NCBI GenBank assembly: GCA_040357565.1
Contig: JBDODJ010000002.1
From: Cercozoa sp. M6MM
Lineage: Eukaryota; Endomyxa: Ascetosporea
Length of the DNA: 64,000 nt
Strand: one strand, 5' to 3'
Below the pieces are notes generated by a model. It had not been told where the DNA came from and searched no databases. It saw only the letters and a list, made by a program, of their open reading frames with translations. The position numbers and the translations under genes are program-made. Positions 10,844 through 20,870 of this stretch are shown here, in pieces (positions within the stretch are counted from its first letter, which is position 1; every line of letters starts with the position of its first letter).

Positions 10844-12033
10844 TTAGTCGGTTTTGTCTTTGGAGGGAGACGCGAACTCTGTCATCTCGACGCCATAATT
10901 CTCGGGCTCGTCTTCCTCCTCATCTTCCTTCTGTTCGTACAGTTGTTGCGCATCGAGCCGTCTCATGTTCTGTCCACACGTGCTTGTTGCAGTGCCTGCG
11001 TCGTCCTCATCATCGTCCGAGTCGAAGCTCTTTTCAGTGAAGGACTTTTGCTGACCGCGGATGTCGGCAGCGTCGCGCTCGAACAGCTCCTTTTGAGAAA
11101 TGCCACCCCAGGCTACAGACACATACTGGTGACTTCACCTCGGAAACTCGTATGCACGTCGTGTCAGTCTTACCTGCCCGAAGCGCAGGCGGAGCAAGCT
11201 GCAGCTGTTCCGACCCTTTGATCTAAAAGATAGAGCACGTGAAGCTGCAGGAATAGGTCAATGAGAAGAAAGAAACACACGCAGCAAACAAAGTCAGATT
11301 TCTGCACATAGTAGGCGGAAATTGCGAGCATTGCCACGAACAAAGCGTTGTTGATGGCTGTTTCCCCGCAGAGATCGCTCGGAATGACGCGATTCCGTTC
11401 ACCGGCCACTTTAACTTCGTACTTAAAGTAGTAGTACGTGTCTGCCAGGTATGAGAGTCACCAGTGACAAAGGCGTATTAAATGGGAAAAGCTACACATC
11501 CACCAGGCGCAAGAGAGCAGGCTCAACATTGTGCCGAGTCGGCCTGCTGCCAAACTGAGCGAGTTCGACCACAGCACCGCAACGATGGCCACCAGAGCCA
11601 ACATCTGCAGCAACGCTACCCCACACAAACATGTAGCAGCATCAGCTCCAACGCATGCATATTTGATCCACAAAGGGTACCTGCAACCAAGACACAGACA
11701 TACATGAGTGTTTTCATTCGCTGCTGCTGTGCCACTGCTGTGCTTTGACCAAGTTAGTTTTAATAATCAGCTAACGAAAGCAAGAAACACACACAGGAAA
11801 TGCGGAGCGAGGTTGTAGCTAATCTGCAGTTCCTCCAGTGCCATCCACCCATGCGCCACCGAGAGATACTGTTGAGCAGCACGTAACATAGCAACAATTC
11901 CCTTTATAGTGACCTGCAAAGCCAAGTCTACGTTTATAATGACGATAGGAACCACAAAATAACGCAGGTGCGCGAGGTTGCTCGCATCGAAACGCCCCGC
12001 GAAACGGAGAAAGCGACCCACAATCGTTGGCAT
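10844..12033 (-). CDS. Multi-pass membrane protein with acidic tail, unrecognised
   Basis: Read on the minus strand from ATG 12033. Hydrophobic segments occur in RYFVVPIVIINVDLALQ, in an Ala/Leu/Val-rich stretch around 11540-11640, in LGTMLSLLSCAWWMCSF, and in NALFVAMLAISAYYV, suggesting four to six membrane spans. The last exon (10844-11100) is hydrophilic and very acidic, containing SFDSDDDEDDAG and KEDEEEDEPENYG, probably a cytosolic tail. Several exon joins are clear, for example HFL to YPLWIKY. One join near 11440 requires an intron of only ~27 nt and may be wrong. I cannot name the family. PEX11-like or TLC-like folds were considered without decisive motifs. Confidence 0.6.
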
Positions 12034-12271
12034 CCTGCTCGATGGCCTGATCGCTTTATTTCAGGTTCTTCTTCCGCTCAGCCCTGCCTTTCACCGGTGC
12101 TAGCTCAGCGAACCCGGCAACAGCTCTAAATGAACGCTCCTAACAGCTTGATCGACTGATGCAAAAGGTACCAACGAACCACCTTGGCATGATTTAGATT
12201 ATCGTGCGATGTGTACACGTGAGCGTGTACATTAAAATTTGTTCTGCTTACATGCGCTAAGTTCAGTCAAC

Positions 12272-12857
12272 ATGGGTAATTTGTGTTGTTGTTTTTCTGG
12301 GTCACGCGCGCATTATTTCGCGCAGAGACGCTGGGCGAGGAAGACCTCCAGTTTGAACTAGATCAACTGCGCGGACTTGCAACAACACATATTCGATTGC
12401 TACGTGCGAGAGAAGAGGATAAACCAACTCAGCAGCGCGTGTTCGACTCGCAGCTTCGTTCATACTTGCGGTGGTCGTTGTGAGTTGGGTCAATAGCTTT
12501 CAAAGTTCTGGTCTGGCAGTGTGCTTTGAAATGTTCTAGTCTGGCAGTGTAACGAATGGACACCCTTTGCGAGCTGCGCTTGGTGCCACAGCCAAACTGA
12601 TTCGGGGTGCGACGCCACGCGAGGTGAGTTGTTGCTCCGAGTCGCGTTGTGATGTTGCTCTTGTGATGTTGATATTGTGATGTTGATATTGTGATGTTGC
12701 TATTGTGATGTTGATATTGTGATGTTGATGTTTTGGATGCGCTTGGATTCGGTAGGCTCGCGGCGCGCTGCACAACATGCTGAGACAATGCAGTGAGGAC
12801 ATTCTCACGGCACTGCCGTTTGTGCAGCGACGTCGCGTCGTTGTTGGTCCGCTGGCT

Positions 12858-12896
<39 letters not shown>

Positions 12897-13366
12897 ATGA
12901 TATTAACTCTGGAGAGGGTTCGTTGCTTGCTCAGGCATGGTGCTGCACGTCGCTGTGCGCACGCTGGGCAAGGCTCTCATTCTGGCCCATTTGGGCAAAC
13001 AACACCAGCAAGAAGTGCACAGGGTACGCTATACTAGCCTTCTTGTATCGCATGACTCAAGTTAGGCGTGACCTTGCTTCACAGGGCATACGCTCGGACG
13101 AAGAAATGCAAGAGGTCGTGTCACTCAGTCACTCACTTCAGGCACTGGCGAATCCGCGCGGACAGTTATGGGCAGCACTCGACTCAGCAGTTGCGTGTGT
13201 CAGGCATGCCACAGTGCTGGTGCTTTACACTCATGTTAACGAGAGGCCAAAGAGAGAGGTGTGCATTTGAAGCGTGTGTGTTTGTGTTTAGTGCAAAAGC
13301 GAGACAACGCCGACGTCGCGATCACGTGCTTCCTCGTTCGACGAGTCGTACGAGTCATACTTGTAG
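12272..13366 (+). CDS. Unrecognised multi-exon protein
   Basis: Exon 1 is only ATGG. A 50-bp intron (12276-12325) then leads to ETLGEEDLQFELDQLRG, and phases agree through SYLR / VTNGHPLRAALGATAKL, a join at GAG / GCTCGCGGC, and an exon ending at a (GT)n-bearing intron (12859 onward). Downstream exons include RDLASQGIRSDEEMQEV and end with a Ser-rich tail, FDESYESYL. The middle exon (12935-13022) can be read in two frames; only one keeps phase on both sides. The protein is mostly helical by composition. I recognise no domain. The start is chosen for phase, and the alternative reading MGNLCCC is discussed under rejected items. Confidence 0.55.
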
Positions 13367-13420
13367 CCTGACATCTATCAAAGTCTCCGCTTGTGCTGAG
13401 GTGCTATTTTCGCACGTGTC

Positions 13421-13940
13421 ATGTCCAGAGACACGCACAGTTTCCGCTCGGCCTTGCTGCGCGAACACGCGCTCGACGAAAGCTCCGTTTCTGTGCGAGA
13501 ACAGCACTCACTCACCACTACGCTCGTCGAAGGTACCTATGTGTATGTTCACTGCATTGACTAGGGAAGCTCCCTCTCTGAGTTACAGTAATGAAACGCA
13601 TGTCTCCTTATTGGAGTCCACGCGCACACGCCGTGGTGTCGCTGTTGGAGCATCTAGCGCCGCTACACTTGCTGTGTGCATCGTTGCCTTCAAAAAATGA
13701 AAGTCAAGACACGCAGTTGGAACACGTAACTACGCCTTACTTGCCTTGCTTTGATGAAAACATTTGCAGCTTTTCGGCATGGATGTTGATGCAACTCAGG
13801 CGTTGCTGCTGGTGTGCGACGGCAACACGATGGACACGAAGGATATCGGTCCCCTATACGCCGACGAGCGACTCGCGGCTGTCGCGCTCTTGGCCGAGGC
13901 GCTGTCGCGTTTGTCAGGTGCGTCGGATCACGGTGACTAG
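13421..13940 (+). CDS. Small unrecognised protein (~140 aa)
   Basis: Three exons join in phase: MSRDTHSFRSALLREHALDE onward, then KRMSPYWSPRAHAVVSLLEH, then (after an intron near 13730-13770) LFGMDVDATQALLLVCDG, ending SGASDHGD at TAG 13938-13940. It begins about 55 bp after the previous gene's stop, so it could instead be a 3' continuation of that gene; the phases I tried do not allow it. I recognise no family. Composition suggests a small helical cytosolic protein. Confidence 0.5.
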
Positions 13941-14099
13941 CGAGGCGTGGGTCGTGTTTCCCAGGCGAGTTTAGGATTGGTTATATAACTACGTCACCTA
14001 CGCCGTCGGTCGACCGGACTGACGTGACACGCAACTGAAGACGACGCGTACGGACAACGTGACGTGAGTGGAGACAGGACGGACGAACTGACGACGGGG

Positions 14100-15618
14100 T
14101 TAAAGGCGCTGGCGCACCCAGTCGACGACGAGATCACGCGCGTGATCGCGCGTCGAGGGTTCCAAGAACAAGCAGTGCGGACCCTGTTCCACGAGGTGCA
14201 TGGTTTTGTCCTCTGCACGACTTCTTTCGTAGAGTTGCTGGCTCTGCTTGGGACATGTGACGTGATCCTCGCTGCCATGCAGCACGAGGAACGGTGTATC
14301 GAGCGTGTGCAACTCCGACTCGATACGCAGCGATGCGTCCAGACTAAACATGGGTAGATGCATCACAAAACACAAAGAGCAACAGCAGAAGGCACAGTTC
14401 ACGCGCCATACGCAGTCGCACTTTGCCCGGTGAGAAGAACGGCCCGTTTCGAATACGCAGGCGAATATCCTGGTCCCAGCACAGTCCACACAGCAGCGAG
14501 GGACGTGCCACCATGCGCCATTTCGGCACCAGCGTCGTCAGCGCCTTTAGCGTCCACACCACCGGGGCGGGCTGGATAGCAACAGGGGGGAAGGAGTAAA
14601 GGCAATACAAGAGTGTTATGAGACAGTGTACCGGCACGTCAACAATGCCTAGCATTGGAGCCGCCAGAATCGTACCACGGTGGCCTAGACGTAACTGGGG
14701 GAGGGGGTGATAAGGGATGGGGAGGGGTACGAGTTGAGTTAAGACAATAAGAAAGAGTACAAGAGTGTCAGCGTGCTTTGTGGCCAGATCGAAGGCTACG
14801 GCACCGCCCATGCTTTCGCCGAGCACAAACAGCGGCACCTGAAAGGTAGAGGGGGGGGGGGGGGGTAACGGGACACGGATTAAAGGGCTAAGGGAAAGAC
14901 CAGTACCTCGGGGTGCAGATCGCGCGCGAATTCAACAAAGCGCGCCACGTCGTCGACGATTCCGCTGAAGCCACGAGGCAGATCGAGCCACAAACCGTCA
15001 CTCAAGCCATGGCCGGACGGTTCCACCACGCAGCTGTTCAGTCACACAGATTAACGCCAGGCAAAAGGGACGAACGAAAGTGACACAAAAACGAAACATA
15101 CACTGCCGCGTTTAACTCGGTCGCCCAGCGATGGAATTCGAACTGCGTCGTCCATCTAGAGAGGCAGAAGAGGTAACAATGAAGGCAGGAAAAGTCAGGG
15201 ACAACTGAAGCGTTGTACGTTGTACCTTGCACTGTCGTTGAGACCCAGGACACGCACGAGCATGACTTGCACCTCGGTGTTCTTTGGACGCCACACGCGA
15301 TACGCAAGCTGCCTCCCTAACGTAAAGGAGTAAGGGCACAAAGGATAAACAGGGCAAATTGATAAGGACAAACTACCAACCTCGACCTCAAAGAAATCTT
15401 CGACCATTTCTAGGTGTTCTGGAGTGCGCAGGTACTCTGGCAGTTCAAACTTTAACGCGCGGCGCTGCTCCGGCGTCTCACGCTACAACCAAATTCTGGT
15501 CATAATAGTTCGGGAGTGAGAAGCACAATCTTACTTGGATCGCATCAAACACGCCGCTGTCGAAAACCGGATCTTGAGAGGCTTCCAGGATCTCCTGTTT
15601 TTTCGCAGATTCAGACAT
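14100..15618 (-). CDS. Alpha/beta hydrolase, monoglyceride lipase / lysophospholipase type
   Basis: The family hydrolyses monoacylglycerols or lysophospholipids; the plant versions include caffeoyl-shikimate esterase. The catalytic nucleophile lies in VLGESMGGAVAFDLA (GxSxG). The acid is in FLVLHGSEDHVT, and the histidine in EQGPHCLFL. The block ILAAPMLGI and the cap-domain pattern LVPKWRMVARP, then KVRLRMARELL, match the plant monoglyceride-lipase subgroup. About eight exons run from MSESAKKQEILEA (ATG 15618) to a stop at 14100. Antisense copies of the genome's usual C-rich intron tracts (runs of G, for example 14850-14870) mark the introns. There is no signal peptide. The N-terminal extension before the hydrolase core is about 70 residues. 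Confidence 0.9.
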
Positions 15619-15803
15619 GAGACACTATAGTCAAGCCAATGTAGTAACCGGGAGTTCGCAAAAACGCAAGCTGACGGCATGAGTCAATATTCCGACTTTG
15701 GGCTCAGAAATTTCTGTCTCAAGAATCGGTATTACATACACTCTTGGTCTGTGTTGACGCGTGTGTGAACAACGTTAGTGTCTACCAACTGATCTAAACG
15801 CAT

Positions 15804-16562
15804 ATGGGATACGGAGACACAGTGAGTTTTCCATTCAGTCTCGAGGGCAGTGAGAATCGCGTTGTCTGTGCTTAGGTGTCGGGTCGCTTGCGACTAAAGG
15901 GCGGTCTGCCGAACAACCTGCGTGCACAGAAAAAGAAGAAGCGCAAGCTGGAAAAGCAGCGGCGGAAGGAAGCCAAGGAAACGCTCGCGAAGCAAGCACT
16001 GGACGCCAAGAAGGCCGTATCGTTTCTCCAACGATTCTCCAGTGTCTCGCGGTGAAATGTGTACTCCCCTATTTTTGCAACAGCTCGACTCATCAAAGCG
16101 CGAGCAAGAAGACGAGGCCAGTGCGGCACTGTCATCCCGTTTCCATCAGTCCGGCAAGCGGCACGAAGTGGATAAGGAACAACTCGAAAAGGAGGTAGAG
16201 CTTTGACGTCTCCTACGCAGTTTTCCATTCTTAAACAAGACAAAGTTTTCGCTTTTGTTTTAAAATGTGTTGATTTGCAGATGGAGAAACGCCGTCAACT
16301 GGAAGAAGAAACTCGTGCTGCTCGTGCTGCTGCCGAGCTGGCCGCCATTGAGGCCAACATCGACGTCGACGAGCATGCCGGTCTGACGGCAACCGAGAAG
16401 CAGCTGCTGCGCGTGCAGGCGCGCAACCGACAGCGCCAGATGAAAAAGCACGGCAGTCAGGCGCCTACCTACGAGCAGCGCATCGAAGGCTACAAAACCA
16501 TGCTCGCCAACCTCAGCGACCACCACGACATGCCCAAGATCGCCTCGGCCGGTCTCGGTTAA
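15804..16562 (+). CDS. FAM32A: FAM32A-like spliceosomal factor
   Basis: Human FAM32A enters the catalytic core of the C* spliceosome and stabilises the docked 3' splice site. The four exons here give MGYGDT, then VSGRLRLKGGLPNNLRAQKK, a Lys/Arg-rich helix, and a C-terminus TYEQRIEGYKTMLANL followed by SDHHDMPKI. This parallels the human ends: GPLKLKG near the N-terminus and HKQRVEDFN...HYDIPKV at the C-terminus. It is longer than the human protein (112 aa) because of a charged helical insert containing ATEKQLLRVQARNRQR. Exon phases agree. The identification rests on both termini and on overall Lys richness. Confidence 0.85.
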
Positions 16563-17229
16563 CCCGCATCGAGCGGACGAAAGGTGCGACTCAAACCTTC
16601 GTGTCGTCTCGCCCGTCGCTGTTTTCGCATCGTATCGCCTGTGCCGTGCACGTGCCTGCTACCGACCGAGCGGACTATGGGTTTAGTGCCGTGAGTTTAA
16701 TTCGATTCGACTAATATTTTGTGGCCGGAACCGAGCATGAACTGAAAATTACTTATGAGCCAAAAACCGCAAGCGAATCTGACGTGAATAAAGCCACGCA
16801 GCGTCATTCCGTACGGTACGAGCAGTGTCGGAGCAAGGCCACAACCCCAACGACCACACCTCAGGGGAGGGCGGTGGGACGAATTGATCAAAATATAGAC
16901 ACAAACGAAAGGACAGCTGTCCCGCGTGCAACAGGTTTCTGTCTTTCCAGAGATCCTTCCTTTGCTTACTTCATGCCAACTCATTCTCCACCTGACCGGT
17001 GACATTCCGTTCCCGTCCACCAGCGCTTTGCCGCCCAACTGAACTGTTGGGGGGAACTTAACTAACCAAGCTGGCCGCAGGTTTAGAGCGGAGAGTTGGA
17101 TGGCCCACCCTAAGCGGGCGGTGGACTATGCCGGTTTCTCCGTATACTGAACTAACCAGTAGCGCCGGAGCACTATAAATTTATCTGTTTCTGATCAGAA
17201 GCCGGTAGCCACGTTGCACAGCACGGCAG
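16563..17229. other. Convergent spacer between FAM32A-like and NUP58-like genes
   Basis: No supported gene. Both flanking genes end towards this stretch, so it should hold two 3' UTRs. Short open frames on both strands lack splice-consistent extensions. Confidence 0.5.
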
Positions 17230-20089
17230 CTACTTGCCGAACGAGAAACTGAAGCCGCCACCCGCAGGCTTTTGCTGCTGCTGCGTGCTGCCAGTGCCGG
17301 TTGCAGCAGTGCTGCCGAACGAGAAACCGCCTGTTTTAACCACAAGTTAGAAAAGTCAAGCATAAAAAGGTAGAAGGGGAGAGGGAGCACCAGTCGTGCC
17401 GCCAGTGGTTCCAGTGGCACCAGTGGTCGCCCCGGTCGATGTGCCGCCGAACGAGAAACCTCCTGCAAAACACAAGCATTTCTGGAACCAAGCCGAAATA
17501 AAAAACAACAACACACCTGTGGTGCCAGTTCCCGTGGTGCCAGCCGTGCCAGTTGTTCCGGTGGTGCCAGTCGTTCCAGTCGCGGCAGTGGTGGTGGCTC
17601 CAGTCGCACCAAAGGAGAAGCCGCCTGTCGCACCTGCAAAAAGAAGAAGAAAATTCAATCCCAACGTCAGTGCAGAAGCGTGGTACCAGAGGTGCCCGTA
17701 GCACCAGTAGCGCCAGAACTGGTTCCGCCGAAGGAGAAGCCGCCTGAGGTAGCCGTACCAGCGGCAGGCTTACTGGCGCCAGTTGCGCCGAATGAGAAGC
17801 CACCTGGATATCTCTGAAAACTAATCACCGGAAACAACACAAGAGTCGATACCAGTGGTGCCACTTGCGGCAGCTTGCGCAGGCTGTGTGGTCTCAGCAG
17901 GTTTCGCACTCTCGTCCTTCTTCTCTTCATTCGAGTCTTCCTTCTCCTCGCTACATTCAATCATATCACTAAACAGACGCACAGACGTCCAAACACAAAG
18001 CTCGAAAGGACAATACGCGGGCGGTGCGGCGAACTCTGGAACAGCACCACGACGCGACTTGCGTGCCTACGAGAGTCGTCCCACATGACGTCCCATATTC
18101 GATGGTTTGGAGACAGTGGTTACTACCTCCTCAGCAGCAGCGAAGGGATCGCTGTCGTCGGAGTACATTCTCTTCATGAACGTGCCTACTCGCAAAGCGT
18201 AACCTTCCAATGACCTCAGGCGCTATACGTAACTTACGGTAGGAGTCGCGCGTCTTCTCAGACCTTTCGTCCAAGTTAGCGACCTACACACGTCCTGATG
18301 TACAGGCGCTATGTATAGGTACATGTTCATATACCTTCGCAGCCGAGGAAAGCAAGTGTGCGTGCTGTTGCTGCAGCGTCTGTTGCAACAATGCCTCGCC
18401 GCTGCTGCCGTCAACTCCGTTGGTCTAAAAATAATGTTTCTTACAAAATAGCCGGTAAGAACGAGGAAGGCACCAGAAGTTGCTGGTGCCGGAAGAAGGC
18501 CTCGAGTTCGTCCATCAGTCGCAGAACTTGCTGCAGCTGTGAGTGCCACGAGTTTTCCTTGTTCATGAAGAAGTCGCTGAGTGCACCTGTGAAAACAGTG
18601 CATTTATCTCATGCACCATTCCACTTCTTCTATAAACTAGGCACCAGATTCACGCGGTGCCGTGTCGGCCCATCGCAATGTGTTCAGTTTGCCTGTGCCA
18701 AATATACATATAGATGTTATATGATAAAGCACAAAAAGCAATGCACCCTTGCCAGACTGCAGGAGCGACAAGCGACTTCTCAAATGTTGCACTTCCTGCA
18801 ATCGGCCAAGCATACAACAGTACAAACCCGCAGAAGCAAAAACGCACGCTTTGTGCCTGCTCAGTTCGTCGCGTTTCTGCGCGCGTTGCCGACTGCAGTC
18901 GCGACACCTCTGCACCGAGACATGCATCATTCTGAGGATCGAAACTTAAGCGAGTCAAAGTACCACTCGAAATTCGACGCGTGGCATTCGTGAGTGAAGC
19001 GATCGCCTACAAAAAAAACTCCTCATGCATGGTAGTTATTAATCTGCGTGTGTACTTGTTGATGTCGCTGTGCGCGCTGAGTAAAGTCATCGGCTGGTGC
19101 TTCGTTCAGGAGATCCTGGCACTCAGCGCAGCGACGCCACTAAACAAAATGAAGAATTAGAGCAACGCACGTTCAGCACTCAGACAAAACGCTATACCTG
19201 AGTCTTCATGAACGCGTGGGTTTGCAAGAACTGATCAAGACAGGCGTATTTTTAAAGTTTCACATCACACAAAAGATGAAGGATGGTACTTGACTTTGCA
19301 GGTGCTGCGGCAACTGAAGCACTTTAGTTCCTGGTGGAATTACCGGGAGCGACACTTGTGCCTGCGTGCACAACTTGGTCGTATTAAAAGGTTCACAACA
19401 GCAAAAGGCAAGAGACCACTTGTGTTGGAGCTGCTGTCTTCTGCTGCTGCGACTGACCAAACGAACCAAACCCAAAACCACCCTTGTTCGCCGTGCCTGT
19501 GGTCGCGCCGGTGCCGAAGCCAAAACCTGCGAATCAAGCGAAAAGCTCGAAGAACGTACGAGCGAACGGGAAAGCAGCGTACCAGTAGTGCCAGTGCTCG
19601 TTGACGTAGCACCACCGAAACTAAAGCCTGTGCTCGGCTTGTTCGAATTTGCCGTGCCGGTACTGACTGCGCCAAAATTGAAGCCAGTGCCTGTGGTCGT
19701 TCCAGCGGTCGTCGCACCCGTGCCAGTGCCCGTGCCGCCAAAACTGAAGCCCCCCGTTCCTGTAGTCGTTCCAGTTGTCGCGCCCGTGCCCGTGCTAGTG
19801 CTGCCAAAACTGAAGCCTGCACAACAGTTCCAGCAATTCTCAGTTTGAGCACATATATGCAAAAAAACAAGCGAAGCGCTACCAGAAGTGGCATTCGTAG
19901 CGCCAGTGCCAGTGCCTGTAGTCGTTGATCCAAACGAGAAGCCTGCACAAACAACAAAATCGATAAAACCCTAAACATATTGACAATGCAAAACAAAAAC
20001 TCGGCACCGCCTGTCTTAGCACCGCCCGTGCCGCTGGTTTGCGTGCCGCCCGAGCCACTCGTTCCGCCGAAATTGAAACTGAAGCCCAT
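17230..20089 (-). CDS. NUP58: FG-repeat nucleoporin, NUP58/NUP45-like
   Basis: NUP58 forms the central-channel complex with NUP54 and NUP62. The protein reads MGFSFNFGGTSGSGG at the N-terminus (ATG 20089), followed by several FSFG/FNFG/FGFG repeats in Thr/Gly-rich linkers. A non-repetitive helical middle follows (about 18050-19260), with LRLMDELEAFFRHQQL and a segment resembling the NUP58 motif LKEQYLGYRKMF (here EKTRDSYRKFVGTFMKR). More FSFG repeats then lead to GGGFSFSFGK at TAG 17230. FG repeats on both sides of a coiled-coil core is the NUP58 arrangement, unlike NUP62 or NUP54. Each FG block sits on its own short exon beginning (G)GFSFG. Exon joins in the helical middle are less certain. 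Confidence 0.85.
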
Positions 20090-20483
20090 CAGCGCTGGCG
20101 ACTAAATAATAGAAAATTTAGTGCCCACACGACGTCAAGCCACAGAGCCAACCGCAATCAGCGGACTTTAAAAATATCGGCACACTCGTGGATGCACCTG
20201 CTGTGCCCAGCACGCTGTCAATTCCGAGGCGAGCGCTGGCGTTTTTTTTTCATCACCGCTTTTGTTTTTTCGTTTTTGTTCTATTGGATTGAAGTATAGG
20301 ACAAACCTAGACAGCAAGGGAATTGGAGTTTACGAGCTGCTTTGAATTTGTTGCGGTGGTTGAATTCGGCACACGTAAGAGACTGCCTGATCGGCAGGCA
20401 ACTGAAACCTGGGATGAATTCGGAGAAATGCAGAAAAATCCGCTTCGCTCATGCTGGCTCGGTGAAGTGTCACAGCGCCACTT
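20090..20483. other. Upstream region of NUP58-like gene
   Basis: No gene is supported. Because the NUP58-like gene starts at 20089 on the minus strand, its promoter should lie here. A T-rich run occurs near 20240-20280. Confidence 0.4.
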
Positions 20484-20870
20484 TTAAGTAAAGAAATGTG
20501 TGGCGTCATGTTGCTGAGGCAAGCGCTGCGAGGCTTTGCCGTCCTTTTGCTGTATACGTTCGTGTAAGCTGTTGTAGTTTTTGTGTTCGTCTTTGAGATT
20601 TAAATGTTTAAGTTCGTAGTGGTCTGGCGGTGTCGCTTCTTTTCCTGTGGCGACCTCCTGCGCTTCCTGCAGTGTCATTCGGGCAACAGCAACAAACGGA
20701 ACAGCCCGTTGTTCGCAAGCTTCCTCTGCCATCAGAGGTACTACAAAAGTCAGACTGGACTTTGTTGATTGCTGGAGGAAAACACAGGGTACCCTTACCG
20801 ATGGATTATCAGCAATGTAAAGTACAAGTACTCGATCTGAAACTCTGGCCTCGTTCGAGTCCGTCACCAT
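20484..20870 (-). CDS. Small charged protein (~128 aa), unrecognised
   Basis: A single uninterrupted minus-strand frame begins MVTDSNEARVSDRVLVLYIA and ends in a hydrophilic Lys/Glu/His-rich tail (NLKDEHKNYNSLHERI) before TAA at 20484. Its composition is protein-like, and the overlapping plus-strand frame is not. I recognise no family. The start codon is immediately back-to-back with the ATG of the next gene (CATATG at 20868-20873). This is unusual; the true start may lie in an upstream exon. Confidence 0.45.
   Translation of the reverse strand: MVTDSNEARVSDRVLVLYIADNPSVRVPCVFLQQSTKSSLTFVVPLMAEEACEQRAVPFVAVARMTLQEAQEVATGKEATPPDHYELKHLNLKDEHKNYNSLHERIQQKDGKASQRLPQQHDATHFFT

Noticed and set aside
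12272-12330. N-terminal MGNLCCCFSG, a possible myristoylation/palmitoylation signal
   Set aside because: Reading it as coding puts the following exon out of frame. Treating the stretch as a 50-bp intron after ATGG restores phase with the next exon.
13421-13700. SNARE-like tail-anchored small protein
   Set aside because: The hydrophobic ending appears only if the frame runs straight to a stop at 13700. The phase-consistent splice to the next exon gives a soluble protein.
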